From JBOFSR01 sp051651645 (GTDB lineage: Bacteria > Spirochaetota > Spirochaetia > Treponematales > Treponemataceae): a DNA stretch of 10,468 nucleotides. How positions within the stretch are numbered: the stretch's first letter is position 1; each line of letters starts with the position of its first letter. The notes under the pieces were generated by a model, which was not told the origin of the DNA, did not search any database, and saw only the letters and a program-made list of their open reading frames with translations. Of this stretch, positions 1 through 6,745 are shown one piece after another. Both the position numbers and the translations under genes were made by a program. The stretch covers positions 1 through 10,468 of the forward strand of contig JBOFSR010000122.1 in the NCBI GenBank assembly GCA_051651645.1, read 5' to 3'.

Positions 1-250
1 CATCTCGCCCTGCATCGGCAACTGTTTTATTTGCACTGTCATAAGTAACTATTCCGCTCACTGACCGAGAGAGTTTTATTTGATAATATCCATCTTCAAG
101 ATTAACCGTTACGTCTTTGCCACCCTCAAACGCCAAAACGCCGCCTGCCTTCTCGGCTTCAAACGAACAACTACTAAACATTCCGAATACAAGCGTACAA
201 AGCACAAAAAATCTTGTAAAAGATATTTTCTTTAGCTGTTTTTTAACCAT
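1..250 (-). CDS. Putative lipoprotein, N-terminal part only (runs off left edge)
   Basis: The minus strand reads ATG at 250-248 and stays open for 83 codons to the window edge, so the 3' part is missing. The product starts with a basic stretch (MVKKQLKKIS), then a hydrophobic segment at about residues 12-24, then FSSC with Cys28 as the likely lipidated residue. This is a type II signal peptide with the relaxed -3 position that spirochaetes tolerate. The mature part visible (about 55 residues) is rich in Gly, Val and Thr and looks like the start of a beta-sheet domain (GGKDVTVNLEDGYYQIKL). I do not recognise the family. A good Shine-Dalgarno AGGTGA (261-256) lies five bases before the ATG, and a strong promoter lies further upstream (288-316). 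Signal, SD and promoter together make this a convincing gene. Its function is unknown, probably envelope or surface. Confidence 0.75.
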   Translation of the reverse strand, partial: MVKKQLKKISFTRFFVLCTLVFGMFSSCSFEAEKAGGVLAFEGGKDVTVNLEDGYYQIKLSRSVSGIVTYDSANKTVADAGRD

Positions 251-287
251 TTAATTCACCTACTTTCTCTAAATCTTATAAACTATC

Positions 288-316
288 ATTTTACACAGTT
301 TCATTCAAAGTGTCAA
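288..316 (-). promoter_or_regulatory. Sigma-70-type promoter for the left-edge lipoprotein
   Basis: On the minus strand there is a perfect -35 hexamer TTGACA (316-311), exactly 17 bases of spacer, and TAAAAT (293-288) as the -10. The start of transcription would fall near 281, giving a leader of about 30 bases that contains the AGGTGA ribosome site. Prediction from sequence only. Confidence 0.6.
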
Positions 317-322
317 CTACCT

Positions 323-352
323 TTGGCAAAAGATAAAAACTCATCCTAAATT
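323..352 (+). promoter_or_regulatory. Possible promoter for the plus-strand lipoprotein/methyltransferase pair
   Basis: TTGGCA (323-328), an 18-base spacer and TAAATT (347-352) form a moderate match in the 173-base gap between divergent genes. Transcription would begin near 359, leaving a leader of about 65 bases before the ATG at 424. The region is so AT-rich that chance matches are likely. It lies back to back with the stronger minus-strand promoter. Confidence 0.3.
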
Positions 353-423
353 TGAGTGTAAAATTATTCTTCCAGAACACAAGATATATATACATTTACC
401 CATTATTCTATTACACTGCTTGT

Positions 424-1473
424 ATGAAAATATTTATTGTACCGTGTATTCTTCTCACCCTTTTTTCAAGTTGTGCAACCTTTGGTATTCAGCACATTTC
501 TCGCACAAATGCACAAGAAAATATTCCTTATATTTTAAAAGTCAAAGCATGGGATAAAAAAAGCGATTCACTTTCTGTAATATTTTTTTATCGCATCAAT
601 AACTCTCCATGGATGCAATCCGAAGCTATTTTTAATGGAGAATATTTTGAATACACTATTAACGCCAAAGACTTAAAAACAGGGAGCTTTGAATATTACG
701 CACAAATTATCAACTCAAAACAAGAGCCGATCGAATCAAAAATATCCCGCGTCAAAATTTTATCATTCGCTCAAGCAAAAAAACAACGCGAAAATGAATA
801 TTTTTCCTACATAAAAGACAAAACGGAATACGATGAATTTTACTTCAATGAAACTATTTCATTGCAAATAGCCTTACATGAAACAGAAAATCTTACTTCA
901 GTGCAATGCAATGTTACAAGCAATGGAAAAACAGAAACATACAAAGCTAAGAATGAAGGAGATGGACTTTTTGAGGTTGTATTGCCGCCGCCTCATAACA
1001 CAAACACGTACACATACCAATGGAAAATCTCATGGAACGATGATTCCTTTGCGGAGATTAACAATATGTTCCCCATCGTTCAAAAGCAAATTCCTGTTTA
1101 TGATCAAAGAGATTTACAAAAACACCTTGAAACGAGCTTTCAGCAAGCAATTTCTATTAGAAAAATAGAATATTTACAAGACCAGAAAAAAATTGAAGTT
1201 CACATTCTGGCAAAATATGATTCGATTTTAGATCGCTTTTCACTTGAAAAACTTAAAATGAATTTAATCCTCCGCCGCAAAAATGGACGGTCAAAAATAT
1301 ACAAGGTTGAAGAGCTTTATCCTGATCAATCAATATTTTATGTGCAAATTCCTTTTAGTGATTTAGACGATGGCAACGAGACTTTTTCAATTCTTTATGA
1401 CGATATCTTTGATGGCATAGGCGTAATAGAAAAAGAATTTTTTCCAAAAAATGGTATAATTATAAAAAAATAA
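424..1473 (+). CDS. Beta-rich envelope lipoprotein of unknown function
   Basis: The product is 349 residues from the ATG at 424. I chose this start because it opens a clean lipoprotein signal (MKIFIVPCILLTLFSSC, lipid Cys17). The in-frame TTG at 352 would put 24 extra residues with a run of Ile and Tyr in front of the signal. No strong Shine-Dalgarno is visible before the ATG. The mature protein looks like two consecutive immunoglobulin-like or fibronectin-like beta domains. The first (about residues 35-115) alternates hydrophobic strands and ends in FEYYAQIINSKQEP, a common pattern in periplasmic or surface beta sandwiches. A second lies at about 135-225. A mixed-charge C-terminal region follows. 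No enzyme motif is seen. The stop overlaps the ATG of the next gene by one base (TAATG), so the two are translationally coupled. No family is assigned. Confidence 0.85.
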   Translation: MKIFIVPCILLTLFSSCATFGIQHISRTNAQENIPYILKVKAWDKKSDSLSVIFFYRINNSPWMQSEAIFNGEYFEYTINAKDLKTGSFEYYAQIINSKQEPIESKISRVKILSFAQAKKQRENEYFSYIKDKTEYDEFYFNETISLQIALHETENLTSVQCNVTSNGKTETYKAKNEGDGLFEVVLPPPHNTNTYTYQWKISWNDDSFAEINNMFPIVQKQIPVYDQRDLQKHLETSFQQAISIRKIEYLQDQKKIEVHILAKYDSILDRFSLEKLKMNLILRRKNGRSKIYKVEELYPDQSIFYVQIPFSDLDDGNETFSILYDDIFDGIGVIEKEFFPKNGIIIKK

Positions 1474-2465
1474 TGCAAACAGAAACAGCAATTGAAGCCC
1501 TTGATGGCAAGATTTTTACACCTTTTACAAGCTATGAAAACTCATTAGTAGCGGAACTCAATCGAGAACTTACATATCGCTTTCCGCATGCACAAAAAAT
1601 CAATTATGGGCAATCAATTTTTTTACACACAAAGGACTTAATAAACGATATAAATCCGTATTGGTGCAAGTGTACTTTTTTACAGCCGCTAAAAATTAGT
1701 TTTAATTCAATAACTCAAGCAGCACAAATTCTTAAATCAATGCAACGAAACTGGGCAAGCATTCAGTTTACGCATTTTAGAAAAGCTGCCTTAATCCAAG
1801 ATAAGTTACCTTATATCAATACTAAAGAAAAAAAATTCCCTTTTGAAATCCCGCAAAGCCCAATGGGAGCGTGGATGCTCCTTGATGATAAAACAATGAT
1901 CGCATCACCAACAACGTCATCCCCCTTACCTGCAGGCGAGATAAATTTTATTGAGGATCATGAAAATCCACCAAGCAGAGCGTACCTCAAATTTCAAGAA
2001 GCACTAACTTTATTTTCGCACTATTATGGCACCGTGCCGACAAACGGGGAGCTGTGTTTTGATGCAGGAGCGTGTCCTGGAGGATGGACGTGGGTTTTAA
2101 CGCAGCTCGGTTGTACTGTTTTTGCCGTTGACCGCAGTGAGTTAGCCGACTCTTTAATGAAAAATCCCTTAGTACAATTTAAAAAACATGACGCCTTTAC
2201 ATTAAAGCAAGAAAATTTTCAGCAAGCGGGGATTAAACGTTTTCATTGGATTTTTTCCGATGTCATTTGCTATCCTGAGCGCCTCTTAAAATGGATTCAC
2301 TGGTGTATAGAAAATGATTTATGCGATAATATGATTTGCACAATTAAAATGCAAGGCAAAACTGACTGGGCTTTGATCGATTCATTTTTAGAAATTCCAA
2401 ATTCAAAAATCAAACATCTAAATTACAACAAGCATGAATTAACTTTTTTTTACAAAAAGGCATAA
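1473..2465 (+). CDS. RlmM/FtsJ-like SAM-dependent rRNA 2'-O-methyltransferase
   Basis: The 330-residue protein has an N-terminal region (about 1-160) of the kind that carries RNA-binding THUMP-like folds in RlmM relatives, and a C-terminal RrmJ/FtsJ Rossmann domain (about 165-330). Visible motifs: SRAYLK with Lys173; the SAM-binding motif FDAGACPGGW at 196-205; the acidic end of strand beta-2 at Asp220; SDV with Asp263; IKMQGK with Lys292; HELTFF with Glu322. Lys173-Asp263-Lys292-Glu322 matches the K-D-K-E tetrad of 2'-O-methyltransferases, so activity is expected. DxGACPGGW is especially close to RlmM, which methylates C2498 of 23S rRNA in E. coli. The exact target here is inferred, and the N-terminus is more divergent than the catalytic half. 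The gene starts inside the stop of the lipoprotein gene, with no Shine-Dalgarno of its own, so it depends on coupling. Confidence 0.85.
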   Translation: MQTETAIEALDGKIFTPFTSYENSLVAELNRELTYRFPHAQKINYGQSIFLHTKDLINDINPYWCKCTFLQPLKISFNSITQAAQILKSMQRNWASIQFTHFRKAALIQDKLPYINTKEKKFPFEIPQSPMGAWMLLDDKTMIASPTTSSPLPAGEINFIEDHENPPSRAYLKFQEALTLFSHYYGTVPTNGELCFDAGACPGGWTWVLTQLGCTVFAVDRSELADSLMKNPLVQFKKHDAFTLKQENFQQAGIKRFHWIFSDVICYPERLLKWIHWCIENDLCDNMICTIKMQGKTDWALIDSFLEIPNSKIKHLNYNKHELTFFYKKA

Positions 2466-2476
2466 AATAACTTTTT
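2454..2476. terminator. Weak AT-only hairpin between convergent genes
   Basis: AAAAAG (2454-2459) can pair with CTTTTT (2471-2476) around an 11-base loop, with T-runs on both strands. It sits where the plus-strand pair and the minus-strand operon converge, with only 20 bases between stop codons. The stem is short and has a single G-C pair, so this is a weak candidate. Confidence 0.2.
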
Positions 2477-2485
2477 TTAAGATTT

Positions 2486-3166
2486 CTAAAATTGTGTATA
2501 CGGAATTATTTCATCGATTCTAACATAAAAATCAGCGGTTGCAACAAATTTACCAGAAGATGCAATAATTTGTGGAAAGTTTTGTAAGACGACAACGCCA
2601 TTAATTTCCTTTGGTTTATTTTTTTGAATGGTGCGAGTAAACTCGTGAACGGCATTTTTCACCGCACTAGAGCACGCAGCTTTTATTCCTGCAACTCCAT
2701 TACTTAAAGCAGAATTCCCTCGGCCTCGAATTTTCTTAAACAACACAGAAGTCCATGCATTGCGTTTAAGAGCAGCCTGCTCATCCTGCTTATATTCAAT
2801 CCAACAAATAAGCTTATTATCCTCAAGGATAGCGTCACTGTACATAAGATTTTTGTCATCTTTTGGCAAGATATACAAGGGCTCAAATGAAAAAAACTCC
2901 TTTACATTTCGTAAGCGATCAGAAGGAGTATAGGAGAATTTCCAGCCATAAATAATTCCTTCAATAACAAAGGGAGCGAGAACCTTCATTTCATCAACGG
3001 CATATTGATAAAACTTCGCATCCAACGCAGATTTATATTCAACTGAAGGCTCCGCATCAAGCATCGTCCAAAGAGGAAAGCGAATTCGCTCAGTTGAGAA
3101 AAAAAAGGTCGTAAGCGATGAAAGAATGATGATTAAAAACGGGAGGCGAATATTAGCGATATGCAT
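2486..3166 (-). CDS. Secreted or membrane-anchored hypothetical protein
   Basis: The product is 226 residues. It starts with a short polar stretch, then a hydrophobic segment (about residues 8-24, LPFLIIILSSLTTFFFS), which is either a cleavable signal peptide or a single membrane anchor. The remaining 200 residues are soluble, with several aromatic and acidic patches. An Ala/Ser-rich helix at about 155-175 (GVAGIKAACSSAVKNAV) is followed by a beta-rich C-terminus. I recognise no family or catalytic motif. The gene overlaps the end of the rhomboid gene by 14 bases, so it is the last member of the operon and translationally coupled. A weak ribosome site (AAGG) lies nine bases before the ATG. 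Being co-expressed with a rhomboid protease, it could be a substrate or partner, but nothing in the sequence proves it. Confidence 0.8.
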   Translation of the reverse strand: MHIANIRLPFLIIILSSLTTFFFSTERIRFPLWTMLDAEPSVEYKSALDAKFYQYAVDEMKVLAPFVIEGIIYGWKFSYTPSDRLRNVKEFFSFEPLYILPKDDKNLMYSDAILEDNKLICWIEYKQDEQAALKRNAWTSVLFKKIRGRGNSALSNGVAGIKAACSSAVKNAVHEFTRTIQKNKPKEINGVVVLQNFPQIIASSGKFVATADFYVRIDEIIPYTQF

Positions 3167-3779
3167 TTATCCAAACCTTAATCGGATTAACTCCCATCCT
3201 GACAAGAAGATAAACCCATGAGAGAATAAATCCTGCAAAATGAGTAAAGTGAGCAACGCCATCTTGTGATTGCAAGCTGAAAAGTGAAATTCCGCCATAA
3301 ATTAGCACCATCAGAGGAGAGGGAACGGGGAGAATTCCCCAAACATAAATATTTGAGCGAGGAAACAAAACGGCAAAGGCAAATAAAATGGCGTATAAGG
3401 CACCAGAGGCTCCAAGTAAAAAGACGCTCCAACGGCCTGTAAAATAGTAAACTACGAAGGTTAGGATGCCACAAAAAATCCCAGAAATCATATATAAAAG
3501 CAAAAATTCTTTTGAGCCAATAGAACGCTCAACGGAGAGGCCAAAGAAAAAAAGTCCAAGCATATTAAAAATTACGTGAGAGGGGCTTGCGTGCATGAAC
3601 ATGTATGTGAAAAACTGCCAGTACATTCCATTTTCAATAACCGAGCGAACACGAAGGGAAAATAAAAACTTCAAAACGGGCATGAGTGTTGAAAGAAAAT
3701 ACACGCCAATATTTATTGCGATGATAATAAGTGTTACGTTTGAAAATGAATAGGTGAAGGGCTTTCGCAAAAAATTCAT
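3153..3779 (-). CDS. Rhomboid family intramembrane serine protease
   Basis: A 208-residue polytopic membrane protein with about six hydrophobic segments, the usual size of the bacterial rhomboid core. Rhomboid signatures are all present: HVIFN with His68 and Asn72 in the second segment (oxyanion-hole residues), GASGALYA with the nucleophile Ser125, and AHFTHFAGF in the last segment with His177 and His180. His180 aligns best with the catalytic His followed by a Gly-rich helix. These residues predict an active protease that cuts transmembrane substrates in the cytoplasmic membrane. No cytoplasmic or zinc-ribbon extension is present. A ribosome site AAAGGG five bases before the ATG sits in the last codons of the upstream gene, whose stop is two bases away. 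The downstream gene overlaps by 14 bases. The natural substrate is unknown, but operon neighbours with single N-terminal membrane segments are candidates. Confidence 0.93.
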   Translation of the reverse strand: MNFLRKPFTYSFSNVTLIIIAINIGVYFLSTLMPVLKFLFSLRVRSVIENGMYWQFFTYMFMHASPSHVIFNMLGLFFFGLSVERSIGSKEFLLLYMISGIFCGILTFVVYYFTGRWSVFLLGASGALYAILFAFAVLFPRSNIYVWGILPVPSPLMVLIYGGISLFSLQSQDGVAHFTHFAGFILSWVYLLVRMGVNPIKVWINAYR

Positions 3780-3781
3780 AA

Positions 3782-5374
3782 CTACCCTTTCTCAAAAGAG
3801 ATAGCTGTTTGATTTAAAGAGTTAATTTGTGCATCGGAAGTATACGCTGTTATTGTCTGTATAAAATTTTGCCACAAAGGAATACTTTTTTCAAGCTCTT
3901 CAGCACGTGCTTTATTACGCGTTGAAGAAAATAGAAGCTTAATATTTAAGATTGTAGCAGGTCTCGGAAGTTTTGCATCCGCATAAATTGTAATAATAAG
4001 CTGTAGCAGCGCATCCAAATTCTGAATTTGTGCGTCCAGAAGATTTTTTGCATTTGTATTAATGGTGCTAATTTTATTTTTAACATTTGCCATATCAGAG
4101 TCATTTTTGGCAGTATTCAAAAATTGAGAAATAAGAGAAAAATCACTTTCACCACCAAGCTCAAGACTTTTTTCAAATTGAGCAATAGCTGATTCAATTT
4201 CTAGGCAATTATGTAAAATATGCGAAAACGTATCTCTTTCAGTTGTGTTAGCAAAAAATCCTTCGATCTGTAGCTTTTTAAGAATTTCAGTTTTTTGCTC
4301 TGATAAAAAAATTGTGGCAAAAGTTTTCAAAAGCTGCATTGCTCGAATATATGTAAAATTTGGTAACTTCTTTTGTAGCAAAAAGTTACTATTCTGTTTG
4401 TTATAAAATCCAACTTCTTGAATTTGCTTTTCCCCAAATAACGCTTTTACCTCACCTGCAAATTGGTTTTCAAGTATTTTTTCTTTAATTTTACTCGTGT
4501 CAATTAAATAGTTTTCTTGCAATTTATTTGTAAAAATTTCTATAAAATTATTGTCATATTCATTTGTTTCTGGCTCAAATTCAGGATTTTGATGAATCAT
4601 GCAAAGAATTTTTTGCACAAATTCAGGAGAAAGTATCTTTGCCGTAATAGTGTGAATTTTAGTTAAGGCATGCGTAATTAAGTCTTTTTCCTGATCCCCA
4701 ATAACTGCATCAGTTTTTAGCGATTGTAAAGCACACAGTGCACGTGCAAGAGATGCCGTTGCCTTAAAGTTATGAATAATCGCATAATACTCCTTAAAAA
4801 AAGGCTCCAACGACAAAATATTTACAGGCAGTGGCTTATCATGAGAGTTTTCGCTACTGTGAGATGAAAAAAGTCGCAAAACCTTCAAAAAATCATACAA
4901 GGCTAAGTCATGTAGCTGATTCATTGAAACAAGGATTTTTGCAATTTCATGGAGCTGCTCGGAAGTTTCAAACTCTGTCAAAATGGTATCAAGATAGGTT
5001 TGCTGTATCTCTAAAATACTTGGGGAAAAACCGTGCGAAATTAACTCATCCTCTCGTTCTGAGTATGAAATTTTTGTTATAAAATCTTTAATATCAGAAG
5101 GAATTCCTGTTTCAAGGAGCATATTTAAATAAATATTTTTACCCAAATCTGTTTTTTTTGCAAAAAGCAAGCTTGTAATTGGAGCAATGATACGCAATGA
5201 GTCAATGAGGATTTCAAGACATTCACCAAAGGAAGGCAAAAGAATTCCCTTGTTATACAAGCCAAAGGAATTATGATTAAGAGAATAATCTATTTGCTTT
5301 AATTTTTTCTTCTCGTCTAAATCCTCTTTGGACGATTCTTGAAAACTCTTATTTACCTGTTCAACTACTGCCAT
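3782..5374 (-). CDS. Large helical protein of unknown function in vWA/rhomboid operon
   Basis: 530 residues, predicted almost entirely alpha-helical from its composition (rich in Leu, Ile, Lys, Glu, Asn and Gln; few Gly, Pro or Trp). No signal peptide or clear transmembrane helix is seen, so it is probably cytoplasmic; the most hydrophobic stretch is IDSLRIIAPITSLLFA at about residues 57-72. Long stretches look like helical bundles or coiled coils, for example residues 360-480. No enzyme motif is visible. From memory it resembles a spirochaete-restricted family of unknown function (possibly DUF5312), but I could not verify that. The ATG has a ribosome site AGGA six bases upstream that overlaps the stop of the vWA gene eight bases away, and its own stop lies two bases before the rhomboid start. 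It is therefore an integral operon member. No function is assigned. Confidence 0.85.
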   Translation of the reverse strand: MAVVEQVNKSFQESSKEDLDEKKKLKQIDYSLNHNSFGLYNKGILLPSFGECLEILIDSLRIIAPITSLLFAKKTDLGKNIYLNMLLETGIPSDIKDFITKISYSEREDELISHGFSPSILEIQQTYLDTILTEFETSEQLHEIAKILVSMNQLHDLALYDFLKVLRLFSSHSSENSHDKPLPVNILSLEPFFKEYYAIIHNFKATASLARALCALQSLKTDAVIGDQEKDLITHALTKIHTITAKILSPEFVQKILCMIHQNPEFEPETNEYDNNFIEIFTNKLQENYLIDTSKIKEKILENQFAGEVKALFGEKQIQEVGFYNKQNSNFLLQKKLPNFTYIRAMQLLKTFATIFLSEQKTEILKKLQIEGFFANTTERDTFSHILHNCLEIESAIAQFEKSLELGGESDFSLISQFLNTAKNDSDMANVKNKISTINTNAKNLLDAQIQNLDALLQLIITIYADAKLPRPATILNIKLLFSSTRNKARAEELEKSIPLWQNFIQTITAYTSDAQINSLNQTAISFEKG

Positions 5375-5382
5375 TGTAATTC

Positions 5383-6525
5383 CTATTCTTTTCTATCAGG
5401 GTCAAATAAAATGATTGTATTTACTTTAATGCCTTTTTCTGTAATTTTATCTTTTACAATCTGAGCTGTATATTTACCTGTACCACGCGGCTTTGAGTGA
5501 GGCTCTGCATCTCCAATAAGAGTAATTCTACGAGAAGCATCTTCTCGCCACGGAAAAAATTCTGCAGCGGCATACAGGCCTTCATGTACTGCCTCTTCAA
5601 TATCACCGCCGCCTGAAACCCTAAAAGAGTTTAAGTGTTTTTGAAAATTTTCTAAATCATCCGTAAAGTCAAATAATTTTACTGGTAAATCTTGAAATTT
5701 TAGCTCATCGCCATAATCCTTAAAAACAACAAGACCAATATTATAGCTTTCAAATTCTTCAAGTGATGATTTAATTGAGGGGATCAAATCCTTTCGCAAA
5801 GCAACCATATCATCACGCATACTCATTGTAGCATCAATAACAAACACAATATCAAGATTTTTCTCATCCTCTTTTTTCATGGTGTTGCGTGCCTTCTCCG
5901 ATAAATCCTCAGGACTTTCTGAAAATTGCGTATCACCAGAGGATAAGGCGGCAATCGCTTTGAAAGCTCCAACAGTATTTGGATTAAAGTTATCAACAAA
6001 TTTAGGCGTTATGTCAATTGTATTGAGCATAAAAGGATTATCTTGAAACTCGCCATCGTAATCAGCATAAGGCAAGGTAAATGTCCGTATATTAATAAAT
6101 AAACCGTTCTCAAGTTTTTGTGTTCCGTTTCGTGTCCATGGATAGCCATACTCGAGTGTTTGTGGCAAGTACAGATGGAAGGCTTCACCTAAAACACTGT
6201 GATTTATGACTGTCGAACTAACAATAGAAAAGCGAGCTTGCTCAGCCGTGAGAAGGCGTGTATCTAATCGACGAAGCTCATTTCCGTTTATATCATTTTT
6301 TACCGAAGCGCGAAAAGCATAATTTGCCATAACCCCTTCAGGATCCTTCGTTGTCTCGCACAACAAAATTGAGCTAACATCTTTTTTTCGCCGAACGTAT
6401 AAATTAACGCCACCATCACCTGCAGGCTCCATAAAAAGATCATCAGAAGCCAAAATTAATTCAGCAGAAAAAATAAGGTGCATCAAAAAGATAAGTATTG
6501 TCGAAAGTAAAAATCTTCTTTTCAT
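5383..6525 (-). CDS. Secreted von Willebrand factor A domain protein
   Basis: 380 residues. A basic start and hydrophobic segment (residues 5-26) form a signal peptide or anchor ending near ILAS, so the rest should be periplasmic or surface-exposed. Residues 30-210 form an uncharacterised, probably beta-rich N-terminal domain. Residues 224-375 are a vWA fold: IVFVIDATMSM at 226-236 gives a metal-ion-dependent adhesion site of DxTxS type (Asp231, Thr233, Ser235). It is followed by VVFKDYGDE with Asp270 and GGGDIEEAV with Asp308, then a strand ending IGDAEPH at 337-343. The DATxSM / KDYGD / GGGD combination marks the subclass of vWA domains found in some kinases and extracellular bacterial proteins (from family knowledge). 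The metal site looks intact, so ligand or protein binding is the likely role. First gene of the operon; the ribosome site is weak (AAAGA). Confidence 0.9.
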   Translation of the reverse strand: MKRRFLLSTILIFLMHLIFSAELILASDDLFMEPAGDGGVNLYVRRKKDVSSILLCETTKDPEGVMANYAFRASVKNDINGNELRRLDTRLLTAEQARFSIVSSTVINHSVLGEAFHLYLPQTLEYGYPWTRNGTQKLENGLFINIRTFTLPYADYDGEFQDNPFMLNTIDITPKFVDNFNPNTVGAFKAIAALSSGDTQFSESPEDLSEKARNTMKKEDEKNLDIVFVIDATMSMRDDMVALRKDLIPSIKSSLEEFESYNIGLVVFKDYGDELKFQDLPVKLFDFTDDLENFQKHLNSFRVSGGGDIEEAVHEGLYAAAEFFPWREDASRRITLIGDAEPHSKPRGTGKYTAQIVKDKITEKGIKVNTIILFDPDRKE

Positions 6526-6567
6526 TGTATCTTTATCGGCTTTGTTTCTTTTTAGATGAATACCTTT

Positions 6568-6596
6568 AAAATATATTTTTTTAAAAGGTGTGTCTA
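6568..6596 (-). promoter_or_regulatory. Candidate promoter for the four-gene vWA/rhomboid operon
   Basis: On the minus strand TAGACA (6596-6591; five of six to consensus), a 17-base spacer and TATTTT (6573-6568) lie about 43 bases before the vWA ATG. Transcription would start near 6561. It overlaps the ribosome site and ATG of the small plus-strand reading frame at 6596, so the two signals may be alternatives. Confidence 0.4.
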
Positions 6597-6745
6597 TGAA
6601 AACACCAATCTCGTATTATGAATGCAAACAACAGCTTACACAAAAATTTTATAGTTTATCACCAAGCATAAAACCTACATCAAACCCCTTGTTTACAGAA
6701 GGACAATATTCTTTCAAAGTCAGCTTTTTTATTTTCACGCATTAA
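6596..6745 (+). CDS. Possible 49-residue small protein or gene remnant
   Basis: ATG at 6596 opens 49 codons ending in TAA at 6743-6745. The ribosome site is good: AAAAGG at 6583-6588 with seven bases to the ATG. A poor promoter-like pair (TTGTTT at 6542, AT-rich -10 near 6567-6577) lies upstream. The peptide begins MKTPISYYECKQQL and ends SFKVSFFIFTH. It has no signal peptide, recognisable motif or clear membrane segment. Its last four bases overlap the stop of the converging dehydrogenase-RNase HI gene. It fills the 216-base gap between two minus-strand genes. It could be a genuine small protein, the surviving 5' end of a larger gene, or chance. I recognise no homologue. Confidence 0.35.
   Translation: MKTPISYYECKQQLTQKFYSLSPSIKPTSNPLFTEGQYSFKVSFFIFTH

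Noticed and set aside
352..423. TTG start at 352 for the lipoprotein
   Set aside because: It would place 24 residues before a clean lipoprotein signal peptide that starts with the ATG at 424.
878..1168. 96-codon frame inside the plus-strand lipoprotein gene
   Set aside because: It is a shadow of the lipoprotein frame, with no ribosome site and unlikely composition.
4831..5082. Plus-strand 83-codon frame opposite the 530-residue gene
   Set aside because: Antisense shadow of a well-supported gene with operon context.
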